From Acidobacteriota bacterium (GTDB taxonomy: Bacteria; Actinomycetota; AC-67), in assembly GCA_016208485.1 (NCBI GenBank), contig JACQXY010000019.1:38103-102102 (forward strand): DNA of 64,000 nucleotides. Reading direction: 5' to 3'. Positions 16,477 through 25,289 of this stretch are shown here, one piece after another. The notes under the pieces were generated by a model. The model was not told where the DNA came from. It worked only from the letters and a program-made list of their open reading frames with translations, and made no database searches. Both the position numbers and the translations under genes were made by a program. How positions within the stretch are numbered: the stretch's first letter is position 1; each line of letters begins with the position of its first letter.

Positions 16477-17342
16477 TTCGTTCCGTCTTCGCGGAACCCC
16501 GCCAAGAACTCCCGAATGGTGGCGACGGCTTGCCGGCGGAGCCGTGCCCGCTCTTCCTCATCCCCTGGTGTCGCAAGGAACGCGGCGTACGCGCTCGGGC
16601 CATCCTGTGCGGCGTCGCGAAACCGTTCCTCGACGAGGATGAACGCTTCCTCCGCCTGAGGGTGCCCCGACACCGGGCTTGAGCGGGCCGCTCTCCCCGC
16701 GGCGCGCGGGCCGCCCGGATGGTTCAGGAGCGTGAAGGCGAGGTCGTACGCGTCCTTGTTCTCGTGCCGATCCTGGAAGGCGAAGATCTTCAGCACGCAG
16801 TAGGGCAGGACGTTGGCGATCCTGACGCTCGCTCGGGAACGACCGCCGTGATCGAGGCGCTCTGCCTCGATCTCGCGCTCGATGAAGTCGTCGGGGACCA
16901 GGTGCGCGCCTCGGACGTTGAACGCGCCGAGGCCCGATCCGGTGAACTCACCCTTGGGCCGGAAGATGCGACCCGGAGCTACTTGCTCGGTCTCGCACAA
17001 GAACTCCACAAAGACGGTCACACCCTCGACTTCGCGCGCCCAGCGGAAGCTCGGTTCCCCCTGATCAAAGCCGGCCTTCTCCAGGTTATTCTGCAAGGTA
17101 CGGTACGTCTCGGGCGTCTCGTCACCGAGAGCTACCCCAATCACCAGATCGACGTCGGTCGTGCCCACGTGGGCGCGAGCGCCCTCGGGTAGCTGCCCGA
17201 CCAGGTACCGCGGTGCGAGACCACCCGCAAGGTAGATGCGCTCGCGCCACGGGCCGAGGTCGCCGAGGAGCGTGACCAGGACGCGCTCGCAGCGGGCGGT
17301 CGTCTCCTCGTCGTAGTCGGAGTGATGCGCGCGGCGGCTCAG
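16473..17342 (-). CDS. AbiEii-like nucleotidyltransferase toxin, module A
   Basis: A putative toxin of a type IV AbiE-like system; family members transfer nucleotides to RNA or other targets. The nucleotidyltransferase signature is LAGGLAPRYL followed by GTTDVDLVIG, and the downstream conserved Lys/Asp segment is LKIFAFQDRHENKDAYDL. The partner antitoxin is immediately upstream. The only ATG is at 17441, 100 bp inside the antitoxin gene, where the sequence merely shadows it. A CTG at 17342 overlaps the antitoxin stop as CTGA, the same geometry as GTGA in module B, so I prefer a CTG start (289 aa). The start remains uncertain. Confidence 0.75.
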   Translation of the reverse strand: MSRRAHHSDYDEETTARCERVLVTLLGDLGPWRERIYLAGGLAPRYLVGQLPEGARAHVGTTDVDLVIGVALGDETPETYRTLQNNLEKAGFDQGEPSFRWAREVEGVTVFVEFLCETEQVAPGRIFRPKGEFTGSGLGAFNVRGAHLVPDDFIEREIEAERLDHGGRSRASVRIANVLPYCVLKIFAFQDRHENKDAYDLAFTLLNHPGGPRAAGRAARSSPVSGHPQAEEAFILVEERFRDAAQDGPSAYAAFLATPGDEEERARLRRQAVATIREFLAGFREDGTK

Positions 17343-18382
17343 AACCCGATCACCTCCCGGCGGAAATGCTCCGCCTGCTCGCGACCGCGCCGCGGATCTC
17401 CTCGCAGATCGGCGTAGAGCCGGAAGCGGTTCACGATCCATAGGCGCTTCGCCCTCTCGCGAAAGGCGAGTGGCGTATCGTCCTTGGCCTGGAGGAACAC
17501 GACATTGTGCCCGTCGGGCACGCGATCGACTCTTGCTCCGTCATAGAGCTCCTCGGGGCCGGCCGCCGCAGCCACCCACGCCTCGACGACGGGGACCGCG
17601 GTCACGAATGGCGCAAGGACGCTCGCTGCCGCGGCACCAGTGAGGGCGTGATCGATCCCGCTGCGTTCCAGATTCGCGCCGAGCGCATCGATCAGTTGCC
17701 TCGGCGTCTGGGCGAGCAGATACCCAAGCGTACGCGTTGGCCGGTCATCGTTCTCTTCAGCCCACAGGTCGAGCAAGGCTGCCGGATTGGCGACGCGGCG
17801 CACGCGGCCCGGTCCCATCCCTTCGGTTGCCACGACACCCTCCTTCTCGAGGCGCGCGAGCACGCGGTGCGCCAGACCCGCCGACACGCCCGCCTCCCCG
17901 GCGAGATCGTTGACCTTCCAGGCTCGCTCACGCCGCAGGATCAGCGCTTGGGCCGCCACGCCCGCCTTGCCGCGGAGCCGCGTGGGCGGATGGTCGGCCC
18001 GGGCGCGCCGGCGACCTTCCCGGTGGAGCATGAGGCCCGGCAGTTCGACGTGGGCGTTGCCCAATCCGTCGATGACCCCGATCCCGTGCCCGCTCAGAAT
18101 CTCCCGAGCCTCGGTCGTGGTCTGGTCCGCGATTAGCACCAGCCGCGTTCTCGGCCGGGTGGCCGCGTAGGCGACGAGCTGCCAGGCGGTGGCTGCGTTC
18201 GCGCGCCGCTTGAATTCCACTGCGATGCGTGCCCGCCTCCCGGCGAAGTGGAGGATGGCGTCGGGTCGGCGATCGCCGGCCCGCTGCTGAGGGACCACGG
18301 TCACGCCCGGTATCTGGCGTAGGATGCGCAGAGGCTCAGCCCCGAGGGGAGCCTGTATCTTCATCACCTCGGCCTTCTTCAC
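17339..18382 (-). CDS. AbiEi-like antitoxin/transcriptional regulator with PD-(D/E)XK-like N-terminus, module A
   Basis: A 347-aa protein, probable antitoxin and autorepressor of module A. Residues about 20-115 resemble a restriction-endonuclease-like fold with RPDAILHFAG, then IAVEFKRRAN, matching the Asp...Glu-x-Lys pattern. A winged helix follows (VNDLAGEAGVSAGLAHRVL, about 155-190), and the C-terminal half has the helical domain common to these regulators. The GTG at 18382 lies inside a palindrome; an in-frame ATG at 18364 with AAGG upstream is the alternative. Whether the N-terminal domain cuts DNA is unknown; nuclease-fold domains in such proteins can be structural. Confidence 0.75.
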   Translation of the reverse strand: MKKAEVMKIQAPLGAEPLRILRQIPGVTVVPQQRAGDRRPDAILHFAGRRARIAVEFKRRANAATAWQLVAYAATRPRTRLVLIADQTTTEAREILSGHGIGVIDGLGNAHVELPGLMLHREGRRRARADHPPTRLRGKAGVAAQALILRRERAWKVNDLAGEAGVSAGLAHRVLARLEKEGVVATEGMGPGRVRRVANPAALLDLWAEENDDRPTRTLGYLLAQTPRQLIDALGANLERSGIDHALTGAAAASVLAPFVTAVPVVEAWVAAAAGPEELYDGARVDRVPDGHNVVFLQAKDDTPLAFRERAKRLWIVNRFRLYADLRGDPRRGREQAEHFRREVIGF

Positions 18383-18394
18383 AGTGTTTGTGAA
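18378..18394 (-). promoter_or_regulatory. Palindromic operator over the start codon, AbiE-like module A
   Basis: The sequence is TTCACAGTGTTTGTGAA: two perfect 6-bp arms around a 5-bp spacer. The GTG start codon of the regulator (18382-18380) lies within it. A TATATT -10-like box (18398-18393) overlaps its other edge, so a transcript would be nearly leaderless and binding here would block it. A further TTCACA half-site lies upstream at about 18407-18412. Confidence 0.65.
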
Positions 18395-18503
18395 TATAGC
18401 AGATTCTGTGAATTAGCGCCGGGTGCCGTCCAAGGGTCCCGCCGGCCGCGCGCGCTGCGGACCCTCCGCGCTAGGCTTTCGGCGTCGACCGAGGAGGAAA
18501 GCC

Positions 18504-19568
18504 ATGGGACGCAAGGTGTTCGTGGTCGGAGTCGGGATGACCAAGTTCGAGAAGCCGGGCGGGCGCGAGTGGGACTACCCCGACATGGCGCTCGAGTCCT
18601 CGACGAAGGCGCTGTCGGACGCGAGGATCTCCTACCGGGAGATCGAGCAGGCGTGCGTGGGATACGTCTACGGCGAGTCCACCTCGGGGCAGCGCTCGGT
18701 GTATCAGCTCGGCCTCACCGGCATTCCCGTCTACAACGTGAACAACAACTGCTCGACCGGGTCCACCGCCCTGTTCATGGCCAAGCAGCTCGTCGAGGGC
18801 GGCGTGGCCGAGTGCGTGCTCGCGCTCGGCTTCGAGAAGATGGAGAAGGGCTCGCTCGGCGCGAAATACACCGACCGCACTCAGCCCATGGATCGCCATT
18901 TCATGCTGATGGGCGACCTCCGGGGCTTCGAGACCTCCCCTCCGGCGCCGCAGCTCTTCGGGAACGCCGGGCGCGAGCACATGGAGCGCTACGGCTCCAC
19001 GCCCGAGCAGTTCGCCAGGATCGGCGTGAAGAACCACCGCCACTCGGTCAACAACCCCTACGCCGCCCGCGGCCTCGAGGCGCAGGCGGTCGAGATCATC
19101 GCGCAGACGATGGTGACCGACACGCCGGCCACCTTCGAGGACCGGAGCGTCATATCGCTCATCGGGGCCGACATGACCCGCCTCGCGGCGCGCAAGGCCT
19201 ACGAGCAGTCCGGCCTGGGGCCCGAGGACGTGGACGTGATCGAGCTGCACGACTGCTTTTCCTCGAACGAGCTGATCACCTACGAGGCGCTCGGGCTCTG
19301 CCCGGAGGGGCAGGGCGGAAAGCTGATCGACGAGGGGGCCGTCACCTACGGCGGCACCTGGGTCGTCAACCCGTCGGGCGGGCTGATCTCCAAGGGACAC
19401 CCGCTCGGGGCGACAGGGCTCGCGCAGTGCTCGGAGCTGAGCTGGCAGATCCGCGGGCTCGCGGAGCGCCGGCAGGTCCCCGGCGCGAAGGTCGGCCTGC
19501 AACAGAACATCGGCCTCGGCGGCGCGGTGGTCGTCACGATGTACCGCAAGGCGGATCTCGCGGCGTAG
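18504..19568 (+). CDS. SCPx-type thiolase / lipid-transfer protein, internally shortened
   Basis: A 354-aa member of the thiolase superfamily (acetyl-CoA acyltransferase, sterol-carrier-protein X type) expected to act in beta-oxidation of branched or sterol-like acids. The nucleophile Cys is in [11 protein letters not shown] and the catalytic His in [23 protein letters not shown] is also conserved. Between [11 protein letters not shown] and [13 protein letters not shown] about 45 residues normally present (the strand ending in a PxTDGA motif) are missing, without a frame change. The two thiolase-like proteins at 43-45 kb in this window have that segment. The ATG at 18504 follows GAGGAGGAAA. 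The gene is single and points away from the AbiE-like module. Confidence 0.85.
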   Translation: MGRKVFVVGVGMTKFEKPGGREWDYPDMALESSTKALSDARISYREIEQACVGYVYGESTSGQRSVYQLGLTGIPVYNVNNNCSTGSTALFMAKQLVEGGVAECVLALGFEKMEKGSLGAKYTDRTQPMDRHFMLMGDLRGFETSPPAPQLFGNAGREHMERYGSTPEQFARIGVKNHRHSVNNPYAARGLEAQAVEIIAQTMVTDTPATFEDRSVISLIGADMTRLAARKAYEQSGLGPEDVDVIELHDCFSSNELITYEALGLCPEGQGGKLIDEGAVTYGGTWVVNPSGGLISKGHPLGATGLAQCSELSWQIRGLAERRQVPGAKVGLQQNIGLGGAVVVTMYRKADLAA

Positions 19569-19723
19569 CGCGCGCGGCGGAGACGTCCGGCCGGTCTCCT
19601 ACCCGCAGGAGCCGCCGTCCAGCGCGCGCGTCTCGAAGCTCCAGGTGAAGTCGCGCCGGAGCCCCGCGCCGGCGTGGTCCTTCAGCGCCCCGGTCCCCCC
19701 CATCCTCTAGCATTGCCGGCGAG

Positions 19724-20668
19724 ATGAGCCCGACCCGGACGCCGGTTCGCAGGAGGTGGCGCCGCGCGCTGCTCGTCCTCGTCGTGGTCCAGGCACTCGT
19801 CGGCGGCCTCGCGCTCGGCTACCGGTGGTTCACGACCTCGACGGAGGTCTCGACGGAGGATGCCCTCGCGCGCTTCAGGAGCGAGACCGCCGGGGGCGGC
19901 TCGTCGTCCCCGGCACTCGCCTCCCCGACGGGTTCGGCCGGCGCGGAGGCCACGCCGACCGGCGCCGCTCCGACGGATGGGACTCCGACCGGCGCGACTC
20001 CGACCGGCACCCTCGTCTCGCCGGGGCCCCAGCCCACCGTGGACGCGTCGCCGTCGAACCCCGCGATGGAGTCCCGTCCGCCGGACGAGGGCGTCTACCG
20101 GTTCGCCACGCAGGGTACCGAGCAGGTGGACCGTCTGCCCCCGCGCGACCTGCCGCCCAAGTCGCAGCGCGTCGTCACCGGCACGGGCGACGGGCGCACG
20201 TGGACCAACCACCACCTCTTCTCCGACCAGCACGAGGAGTGGTTCGACCTCACGATTGCCCCCGACGGCGTCTTCTGCCCCTCCTTCCGCGCGCGGATCA
20301 CGTTCGGGCCCTTCACCGAGGACGAGACTCTCCGCTTCGATCCCCCGCTCCGGTTCTCGACGTTCCCGTTCCGGCTCGGCGAGCAGTGGCAGGGGACCTT
20401 CTCCGGGGAGACTTCGGGGAGCTACACCGGCAAGACCTTCGAGCACACGAGCATGACCATCGGCGGCGAGACGCTCGAGGCCTGGGCGGTCCAGATCGAC
20501 ATGACCTTCGAGGGCAAGGTGAGCGGCGAGGCCAGGTTTCGGCTGTGGCTGTCCCCGAAGTACCGCCTCAGCTTGAAGGAGCAGTACCGGGAGGTTGAGC
20601 GCACGAGCGGGCACACCTACCGGAACGACATCACGATCACGCTGCTCTCAACCAAGCCCCAGCAGTGA
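19724..20668 (+). CDS. Membrane-anchored extracytoplasmic protein, unknown function
   Basis: A 314-aa protein with one N-terminal transmembrane helix (residues about 14-34) and a Thr/Pro/Gly/Ala-rich linker (about 60-115) with repeated PTGA-type units. A beta-rich globular domain follows (about 125-314) with many paired aromatic strands (FRLGEQWQGTFSG, TFEHTSMTIGGETLEAW, RFRLWLSPKYRLSLKEQ). The arrangement suggests an outward-facing domain on a flexible stalk. It overlaps galT by 4 bp (GTGA), so the two are probably cotranscribed, though no functional link is obvious. No family recognised. Confidence 0.75.
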   Translation: MSPTRTPVRRRWRRALLVLVVVQALVGGLALGYRWFTTSTEVSTEDALARFRSETAGGGSSSPALASPTGSAGAEATPTGAAPTDGTPTGATPTGTLVSPGPQPTVDASPSNPAMESRPPDEGVYRFATQGTEQVDRLPPRDLPPKSQRVVTGTGDGRTWTNHHLFSDQHEEWFDLTIAPDGVFCPSFRARITFGPFTEDETLRFDPPLRFSTFPFRLGEQWQGTFSGETSGSYTGKTFEHTSMTIGGETLEAWAVQIDMTFEGKVSGEARFRLWLSPKYRLSLKEQYREVERTSGHTYRNDITITLLSTKPQQ

Positions 20669-21684
20669 GCGAGCTCCGTCAGGACCCGCTGGCCGGCGAC
20701 TGGGTGATCGTCGCACCCGGCCGCGTCCGGCGCCCGAACGGCTCAACTGCTGCGGGCCGAGCCGAGCGGCCGGGGGACTTGCCGGCGCCGGAGTGCCCGT
20801 TCTGCCGGGGGCGGGAGTCTCGGACGCCCCCCGAGGTCTGGCGGCTCGGGGAGCCCGGCGGGGACTGGCGGGTCCGGGTCGTCCCGAACATGTTCCCGGC
20901 GCTTCACCCCGAGCGGACCCCGCGCTCGCTCCGCGACGGCGGGCTCGTCGCGCTCGACGGGGCCGGTTGCCACGAAGTCGTCGTCGAGCACCCCGACCAC
21001 GACTGGGACCTGCAGACCGGCGCCGAGCGTGAGGTGCGCGACGTGCTCGAGGCGTATCGCGCTCGCTACCGGGCCGCGCGGGAGGCCGGCGCGGCGGCGA
21101 TCATCGTGTTTCGGAACCACGGGGCCGCGTCGGGGAACTCCCTCGATCACCCGCACTCGCAGATCGTCGGGATGCCCGTCGTGCCAGCGCGCATCGCGCG
21201 GTTGGCAGAGGCGGCGCGCCGGCACCACGAGGAGTTCGGGACGTCGCTTCTCGCCGACGTGCTCGCGCGCGAGACGGCCGACGGCCGCCGGGTGGTCGCG
21301 CGCGCGGGAGGTCTCGTCGCCTTCCAACCCTTCGCGTCCTCCTCGCCCTTCGAGACCTGGATCGCCCCGGAGGATCGCGCGCCCCGCGGTGCGGGAGCCG
21401 GCTCCTTCGGCGATGCGCCGGACGGCGCGCTCGACGAGCTGGCGGTGATCCTTCGCGCGGTGCTCCGCGCGCTCGGGCGCGCGCTGGACGATCCCCCCTA
21501 CAACCTGCTCCTGAGCGGCGCTCCCCGTCTGGAGGAGGGCGGACGTCTCCCGTGGCACGTGCGCATCGTGCCGCGCCTTTCGCCCCTCGCGGGGTTCGAG
21601 CTCGCGACCGGCACCACGATCAATCCGTCGCTTCCCGAGGAGACCGCCGTCATCCTCCGCGAGGCCGTCGCGCACGACTCCTGA
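20665..21684 (+). CDS. galT: Galactose-1-phosphate uridylyltransferase
   Basis: A 339-aa HIT-superfamily enzyme of the Leloir pathway that exchanges UMP between UDP-glucose and galactose-1-phosphate in the cytoplasm. A zinc-binding CPFCRGRE lies near residue 50. The active-site HPHSQIVGMP is near residue 170, where the second His is the nucleotidylated residue. VAFQPFASSSPFETWI and WHVRIVPRLSP are typical of the C-terminal half. The GTG start overlaps the upstream stop by 4 bp. Related bacterial enzymes can act as UTP- or ADP-dependent hexose-1-phosphate transferases, so exact specificity is not certain. Confidence 0.9.
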   Translation: MSELRQDPLAGDWVIVAPGRVRRPNGSTAAGRAERPGDLPAPECPFCRGRESRTPPEVWRLGEPGGDWRVRVVPNMFPALHPERTPRSLRDGGLVALDGAGCHEVVVEHPDHDWDLQTGAEREVRDVLEAYRARYRAAREAGAAAIIVFRNHGAASGNSLDHPHSQIVGMPVVPARIARLAEAARRHHEEFGTSLLADVLARETADGRRVVARAGGLVAFQPFASSSPFETWIAPEDRAPRGAGAGSFGDAPDGALDELAVILRAVLRALGRALDDPPYNLLLSGAPRLEEGGRLPWHVRIVPRLSPLAGFELATGTTINPSLPEETAVILREAVAHDS

Positions 21685-21711
21685 CCGAGCCGCTCCCCGG
21701 GCCCGCCGGGG

Positions 21712-22212
21712 TCAGCCGCGGGGAGGCCCCGATCCCTCGGGTGCTCGCACGAGCGCGTGGATCTCGAGCGTGAGCCGGTGGACCTCGCGTGTGAGGTCCG
21801 TGTTCGCTTGCAGGAGTCCCTGCATCTTCTCGCCCTCGTCGTAGTGGTGGGCGGCGAGCGCCTCGTCGCGCGCGGCGGCGCGGTTCTGGCTCATCATGAT
21901 GATCGGCGCCTGAAGGCCGGCGAGTCCGGAGAGCATCAGGTTGAGCGCGATGTAGGGGAAGGGATCGAACTGCCGGTGGTGGAGCGCCTTGCCGAGGAAG
22001 ACCGTGTTCAGCACCATCCAGCTCGCGATGAGCCCGAGGAAGAGGAAGATGAAGGGCCACGAGCCCCCGAAGCTCGCGATCTCGTCGGCGACCCTCTCCC
22101 CGAGCGTGCGCTCGTCGTGGGCGGCCTTGATGACCGGGTGGCCGTGATGGTGCCGGTCCCACGGCCTTCCCTTGCGGCGATCCTTCGTCCCGGTGGCGCT
22201 GATCGCCCCCAT
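21712..22212 (-). CDS. DUF1003 integral membrane protein
   Basis: A 166-aa protein of the DUF1003 family. It has RTLGERVADEIASFGGSWPFIFLFLG with the conserved Phe-Gly-Ser-Trp segment at the first helix, a second helix pair (YIALNLMLSGLAGLQAPIIMMSQNR), and a C-terminal coiled coil (about 115-155). The N-terminus is rich in His. An AGGAGGGCG sequence precedes the ATG at 22212. It is convergent with galT. Function is unknown. Confidence 0.85.
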   Translation of the reverse strand: MGAISATGTKDRRKGRPWDRHHHGHPVIKAAHDERTLGERVADEIASFGGSWPFIFLFLGLIASWMVLNTVFLGKALHHRQFDPFPYIALNLMLSGLAGLQAPIIMMSQNRAAARDEALAAHHYDEGEKMQGLLQANTDLTREVHRLTLEIHALVRAPEGSGPPRG

Positions 22213-22480
22213 GACGCCCTCCTCGTCGGCCTGGGTGGACAGCCTAGTCCGCCGCCGCGCGCGCCGCCCGTCCTTGCCCGGCCCGGTCGGGGAGGCGGCC
22301 GGGCCGGAGGCCGCACGCGCAGTTGATGGCGCGCGGCGGCGCTGAGCTGTTCTCGCTCCGGGCCCTCGGATGGAGAAACCGATGCGACTACCTGTGACAG
22401 GGGCCGTTCAGCACTTGTGCGCGATCGGGCGACTCAGGTTCAACAACGTCGAGGCCTCTGAACTGCTGCGGCACCTGCTG
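22213..22480. other. Intergenic spacer between DUF1003 and the TOTE gene
   Basis: This 268-bp stretch lies between the DUF1003 promoter side and the 3' end of the TOTE gene. I see no credible coding frame. It is mostly GC-rich DNA with no assignable terminator. Confidence 0.3.
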
Positions 22481-25270
22481 TCAGGAATCATGGTCTTCCT
22501 GCGGCGGAGGGGCGTCCGTGAAATGGGCCCGCGTGCTCGGATCAAGCTTCTGGAGGAAGGCGTCGGAGTACTTGCCATCCCGGGTGTCCGCGTCCGACTT
22601 CCAGTAGCGGAACTTGACCTGGTAGTCGCTGTGGTTGCGATCGGCCAACTCGTCCTTCCGAGAGTCGTCGTGATAGTAGAGGCAGAGCACGTGCTCGAGG
22701 TTTCGGCCGAGGAGTTCGGCGTTGACCTTCGCGCGGTGGAAGCCATGGTGAAGGATCTCGTTCCGAGCGATCTCGATGAGCCGACCCTTGTCTTCGGAGA
22801 AGAACAGGTACTTGCCCATGAGTTCATACGGTGGTCGCCCGCGCGCGGATAGGTGGAGCCAGTATCCGTCGAACTCGATCTGGCAATCCTCGCCGGCCAT
22901 GTCAGCGCCGTCGGGGGTGGTGACATCGGGCACGGGTTGCTCCTCGAAACCCAGGGATCGATAGATACGGAGCCGCTTGATGAACATCGCCTTGAGGACG
23001 GGCACGCCTGAATCGACGTAGTCGTAGACGACTGCGTTGGGCTTGTTCACGTGGGTTCGCAGGATCCGGCCCGTGTACTGGACCAACTTGCCCCTAAACG
23101 AGGCCGGGAACGCGAGGAACAGCGAGTCGAGCTGAGGGCAGTCGAACCCCTCCCCGATATACTGTCCGGTCGAGACGATGACGAGGTCCTCGTCGGGCCC
23201 GACTTCGACGATCCGTTTCAGGAGGCTCTCGCGCCGCTTCTTGCCCATGCCTCCCTCCAGCACGATCGGCTCGACTCCTTCGGAGCGCAGGAGGTCGGCG
23301 AGCACCCCAACGTGCTCCTTCCATTCGCTGAGAACCAGGCAGCGGCGCCGGTCTGCCAGGGCGCGGAGCACATCTCGCTCGATCAACCGGTTTCGTTGCT
23401 CGCTATCGACAACGCCACGGAAGATGTCCTGGATCGGCAGCTCTTCGGATCGTTCCAGCGCCAGGCGGGTGTGCTGTGCGTGCAGCACAAGTTGCATGCC
23501 GGCGCCTTGATTGTTCCCCCCATCCACCTCGTGTCGGATCGGGCCGCAGTGCATCGTGATGAGCTCCTCGAGCCCGTCTCGTCGGTAGGGGGTGGCGGTG
23601 AGGCCGAGGATGAAGCGAAGGGGCGCGCGCTTCACGCACGCTTCGAACGAAACCGCCGGAACGTGGTGGCACTCATCGATCACCAGGAACCCGTATCGAC
23701 TGAAGAACCCCTCGAGGTCCTCCACGGGGCGAAGGCTCTGGATCATGGCCACGTCGATCACGCCGGTGCGCTTGTCCTTCCCCCGACCCAACACACCGAT
23801 CCCCTCCCCAGGGAGGCCGAGACCCTCCGCGAGCCGGGCGTGCCATTGGTCCAGCAGCGGCTCGCGATGCACAAGGACGAGGGTCGGTAGCTTGCGGGCT
23901 GCGACCATCGCGCACGCCATCACCGTCTTGCCTGTCCCCGGAGGTGCGACGAGAATCCCCTGATCGTGAGCGAGCACTTCCGCGACGGCCTTCTTCTGGG
24001 TGGGATCCAGCTTTCCCGTGAACTCCAGCGGTATCGCCGGCGGCACCGAACGCCGATCCGCGAGCGAGAGGCCGCTGCCGAACCTTCCCGCGACGGCGCG
24101 GAGTTCCTCCAGGATCCCACGGGGGAGATGCACATGCGTGAGGTCTTCGTCGTAGCAGCGGATAAAGCGAGGTGTCTGAAACGTGGAGAAGCGAAGCTTC
24201 TGCCGCTTGTAGAACTCCGGGTTGTGCAGTGTTGCCAGGTGCTTGATCGCCGAAACGAGTGCCGGCGGAAGACCCGACCGCTCGACGCTGACCATCGCAC
24301 CCACGACACAGTCGATCGCGGCCGGCGCGGGAGGTTGACCTTGGACGGGACCGTGCGCAACCGGGGCTGACCTCGGCCCCACGTCGACCGGGCGGACCGC
24401 GTTGGCCGCGTCGTGGACCTCGGCCGGCGTCAGTCGTTGCACCTGGCTCAAGAACGCCCACTGGTCGGGGAACGGCTCCAACGAGGAGGGGTCGAGGAAC
24501 TCGGTGCAGCCGGCCGCCCGGCTCTGGCCTTGTAGCGGAAGCGCGATCAGATTGCCGAAGCTCCCTTTGGGGACGAAGTCCTGGCTCGGGAACAGCCGAT
24601 CGAAGCTTTCGAGATCCACCTCCGCGCGTTCGATCATCGTCTCCCCGAGCAGGCCTGCCCCCAATCGGCGGGCAACCGATGCCTTGACGGGCTCGGTGAA
24701 GACGACCCAGATGTGCGCGCCTTCTCCGGAGCGGGAGCGCTCGAGGTAGGCGGGGACGCTGTGGCGCCGGCACACGGCAAGGAAGGCCAGCGCGTCCAGC
24801 GCCCAGCCCTTGCCGTCGAAGTCGCATGCCAGGAAGCAGCTCGTGTCCTCGTCCAGCAGCGGGTAGATCCCGATCGTCTGGCGTCCGCAGAGATGCTCCT
24901 CGATCACGTTGTCGGAGAGGGCGAGATAGTCCTTGGGGGACTTCTTCGACCCATGCCAGCCGCCGGCGACGGCAGGGGCGTATCCCGTCTTGCCGGTGCG
25001 GGCGTTCGTCCACCGGATCGCGTGGACGTCCTCGCGTGCCCGGAAGAGCGCGCGCATGAGGCGAACCTTCTCCTGCAGAGGGGACGAATCATCGAGCGCT
25101 GGCAACGGGGCAGCGAGCGAGAACAGGGCATAGGCGGACGCCGGCTCGGCGACCTGAGAGGGATCGGGCATGCCGAGCAGCGCGCGGAGCCGCTCGTTCT
25201 CCGCGCGCAGGCGGTCGGCCTCTTTGCGTGCGGCCTGGAGTTCCCCGCGCGAAGCGTTGTCCCTGGCCAT
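22481..25270 (-). CDS. TOTE-type conflict protein: archaeo-eukaryotic primase fused to superfamily 2 helicase
   Basis: A 929-aa protein. Residues 1-35 form a coiled coil. About 65-260 is an archaeo-eukaryotic primase-like domain with the metal-binding pair FLACDFDGKGW (Asp150, Asp152) and SRSGEGAHIWVVF (His186). After a linker, a superfamily 2 helicase spans about 415-800 with Walker A APPGTGKT (442-449), DECHH (532-536), LTATPYRR and QYTGRILRTH. The C-terminal 90 residues are of unknown fold. Primase-helicase fusions of this kind define the TOTE conflict systems, thought to act against invading DNA or to restart replication. It starts 19 bp after the AbiEii-like gene of module B on the same strand. 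Confidence 0.88.
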   Translation of the reverse strand: MARDNASRGELQAARKEADRLRAENERLRALLGMPDPSQVAEPASAYALFSLAAPLPALDDSSPLQEKVRLMRALFRAREDVHAIRWTNARTGKTGYAPAVAGGWHGSKKSPKDYLALSDNVIEEHLCGRQTIGIYPLLDEDTSCFLACDFDGKGWALDALAFLAVCRRHSVPAYLERSRSGEGAHIWVVFTEPVKASVARRLGAGLLGETMIERAEVDLESFDRLFPSQDFVPKGSFGNLIALPLQGQSRAAGCTEFLDPSSLEPFPDQWAFLSQVQRLTPAEVHDAANAVRPVDVGPRSAPVAHGPVQGQPPAPAAIDCVVGAMVSVERSGLPPALVSAIKHLATLHNPEFYKRQKLRFSTFQTPRFIRCYDEDLTHVHLPRGILEELRAVAGRFGSGLSLADRRSVPPAIPLEFTGKLDPTQKKAVAEVLAHDQGILVAPPGTGKTVMACAMVAARKLPTLVLVHREPLLDQWHARLAEGLGLPGEGIGVLGRGKDKRTGVIDVAMIQSLRPVEDLEGFFSRYGFLVIDECHHVPAVSFEACVKRAPLRFILGLTATPYRRDGLEELITMHCGPIRHEVDGGNNQGAGMQLVLHAQHTRLALERSEELPIQDIFRGVVDSEQRNRLIERDVLRALADRRRCLVLSEWKEHVGVLADLLRSEGVEPIVLEGGMGKKRRESLLKRIVEVGPDEDLVIVSTGQYIGEGFDCPQLDSLFLAFPASFRGKLVQYTGRILRTHVNKPNAVVYDYVDSGVPVLKAMFIKRLRIYRSLGFEEQPVPDVTTPDGADMAGEDCQIEFDGYWLHLSARGRPPYELMGKYLFFSEDKGRLIEIARNEILHHGFHRAKVNAELLGRNLEHVLCLYYHDDSRKDELADRNHSDYQVKFRYWKSDADTRDGKYSDAFLQKLDPSTRAHFTDAPPPQEDHDS

Positions 25271-25289
25271 CTGCCTCCTGAGATCTGGT

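Noticed and set aside
13891..16659. A 922-aa plus-strand open frame opposite the histidine kinase
   Set aside because: Compositional shadow; kinase motifs and haemolysin III motifs are on the minus strand.
19580..19710. A 34-codon minus-strand frame after the thiolase
   Set aside because: Plausible composition but too short, without neighbours or motifs to support it.
22370..22852. Plus-strand 160-aa open frame at the 3' end of the TOTE gene
   Set aside because: It lies antisense to the conserved C-terminal part of the primase-helicase.
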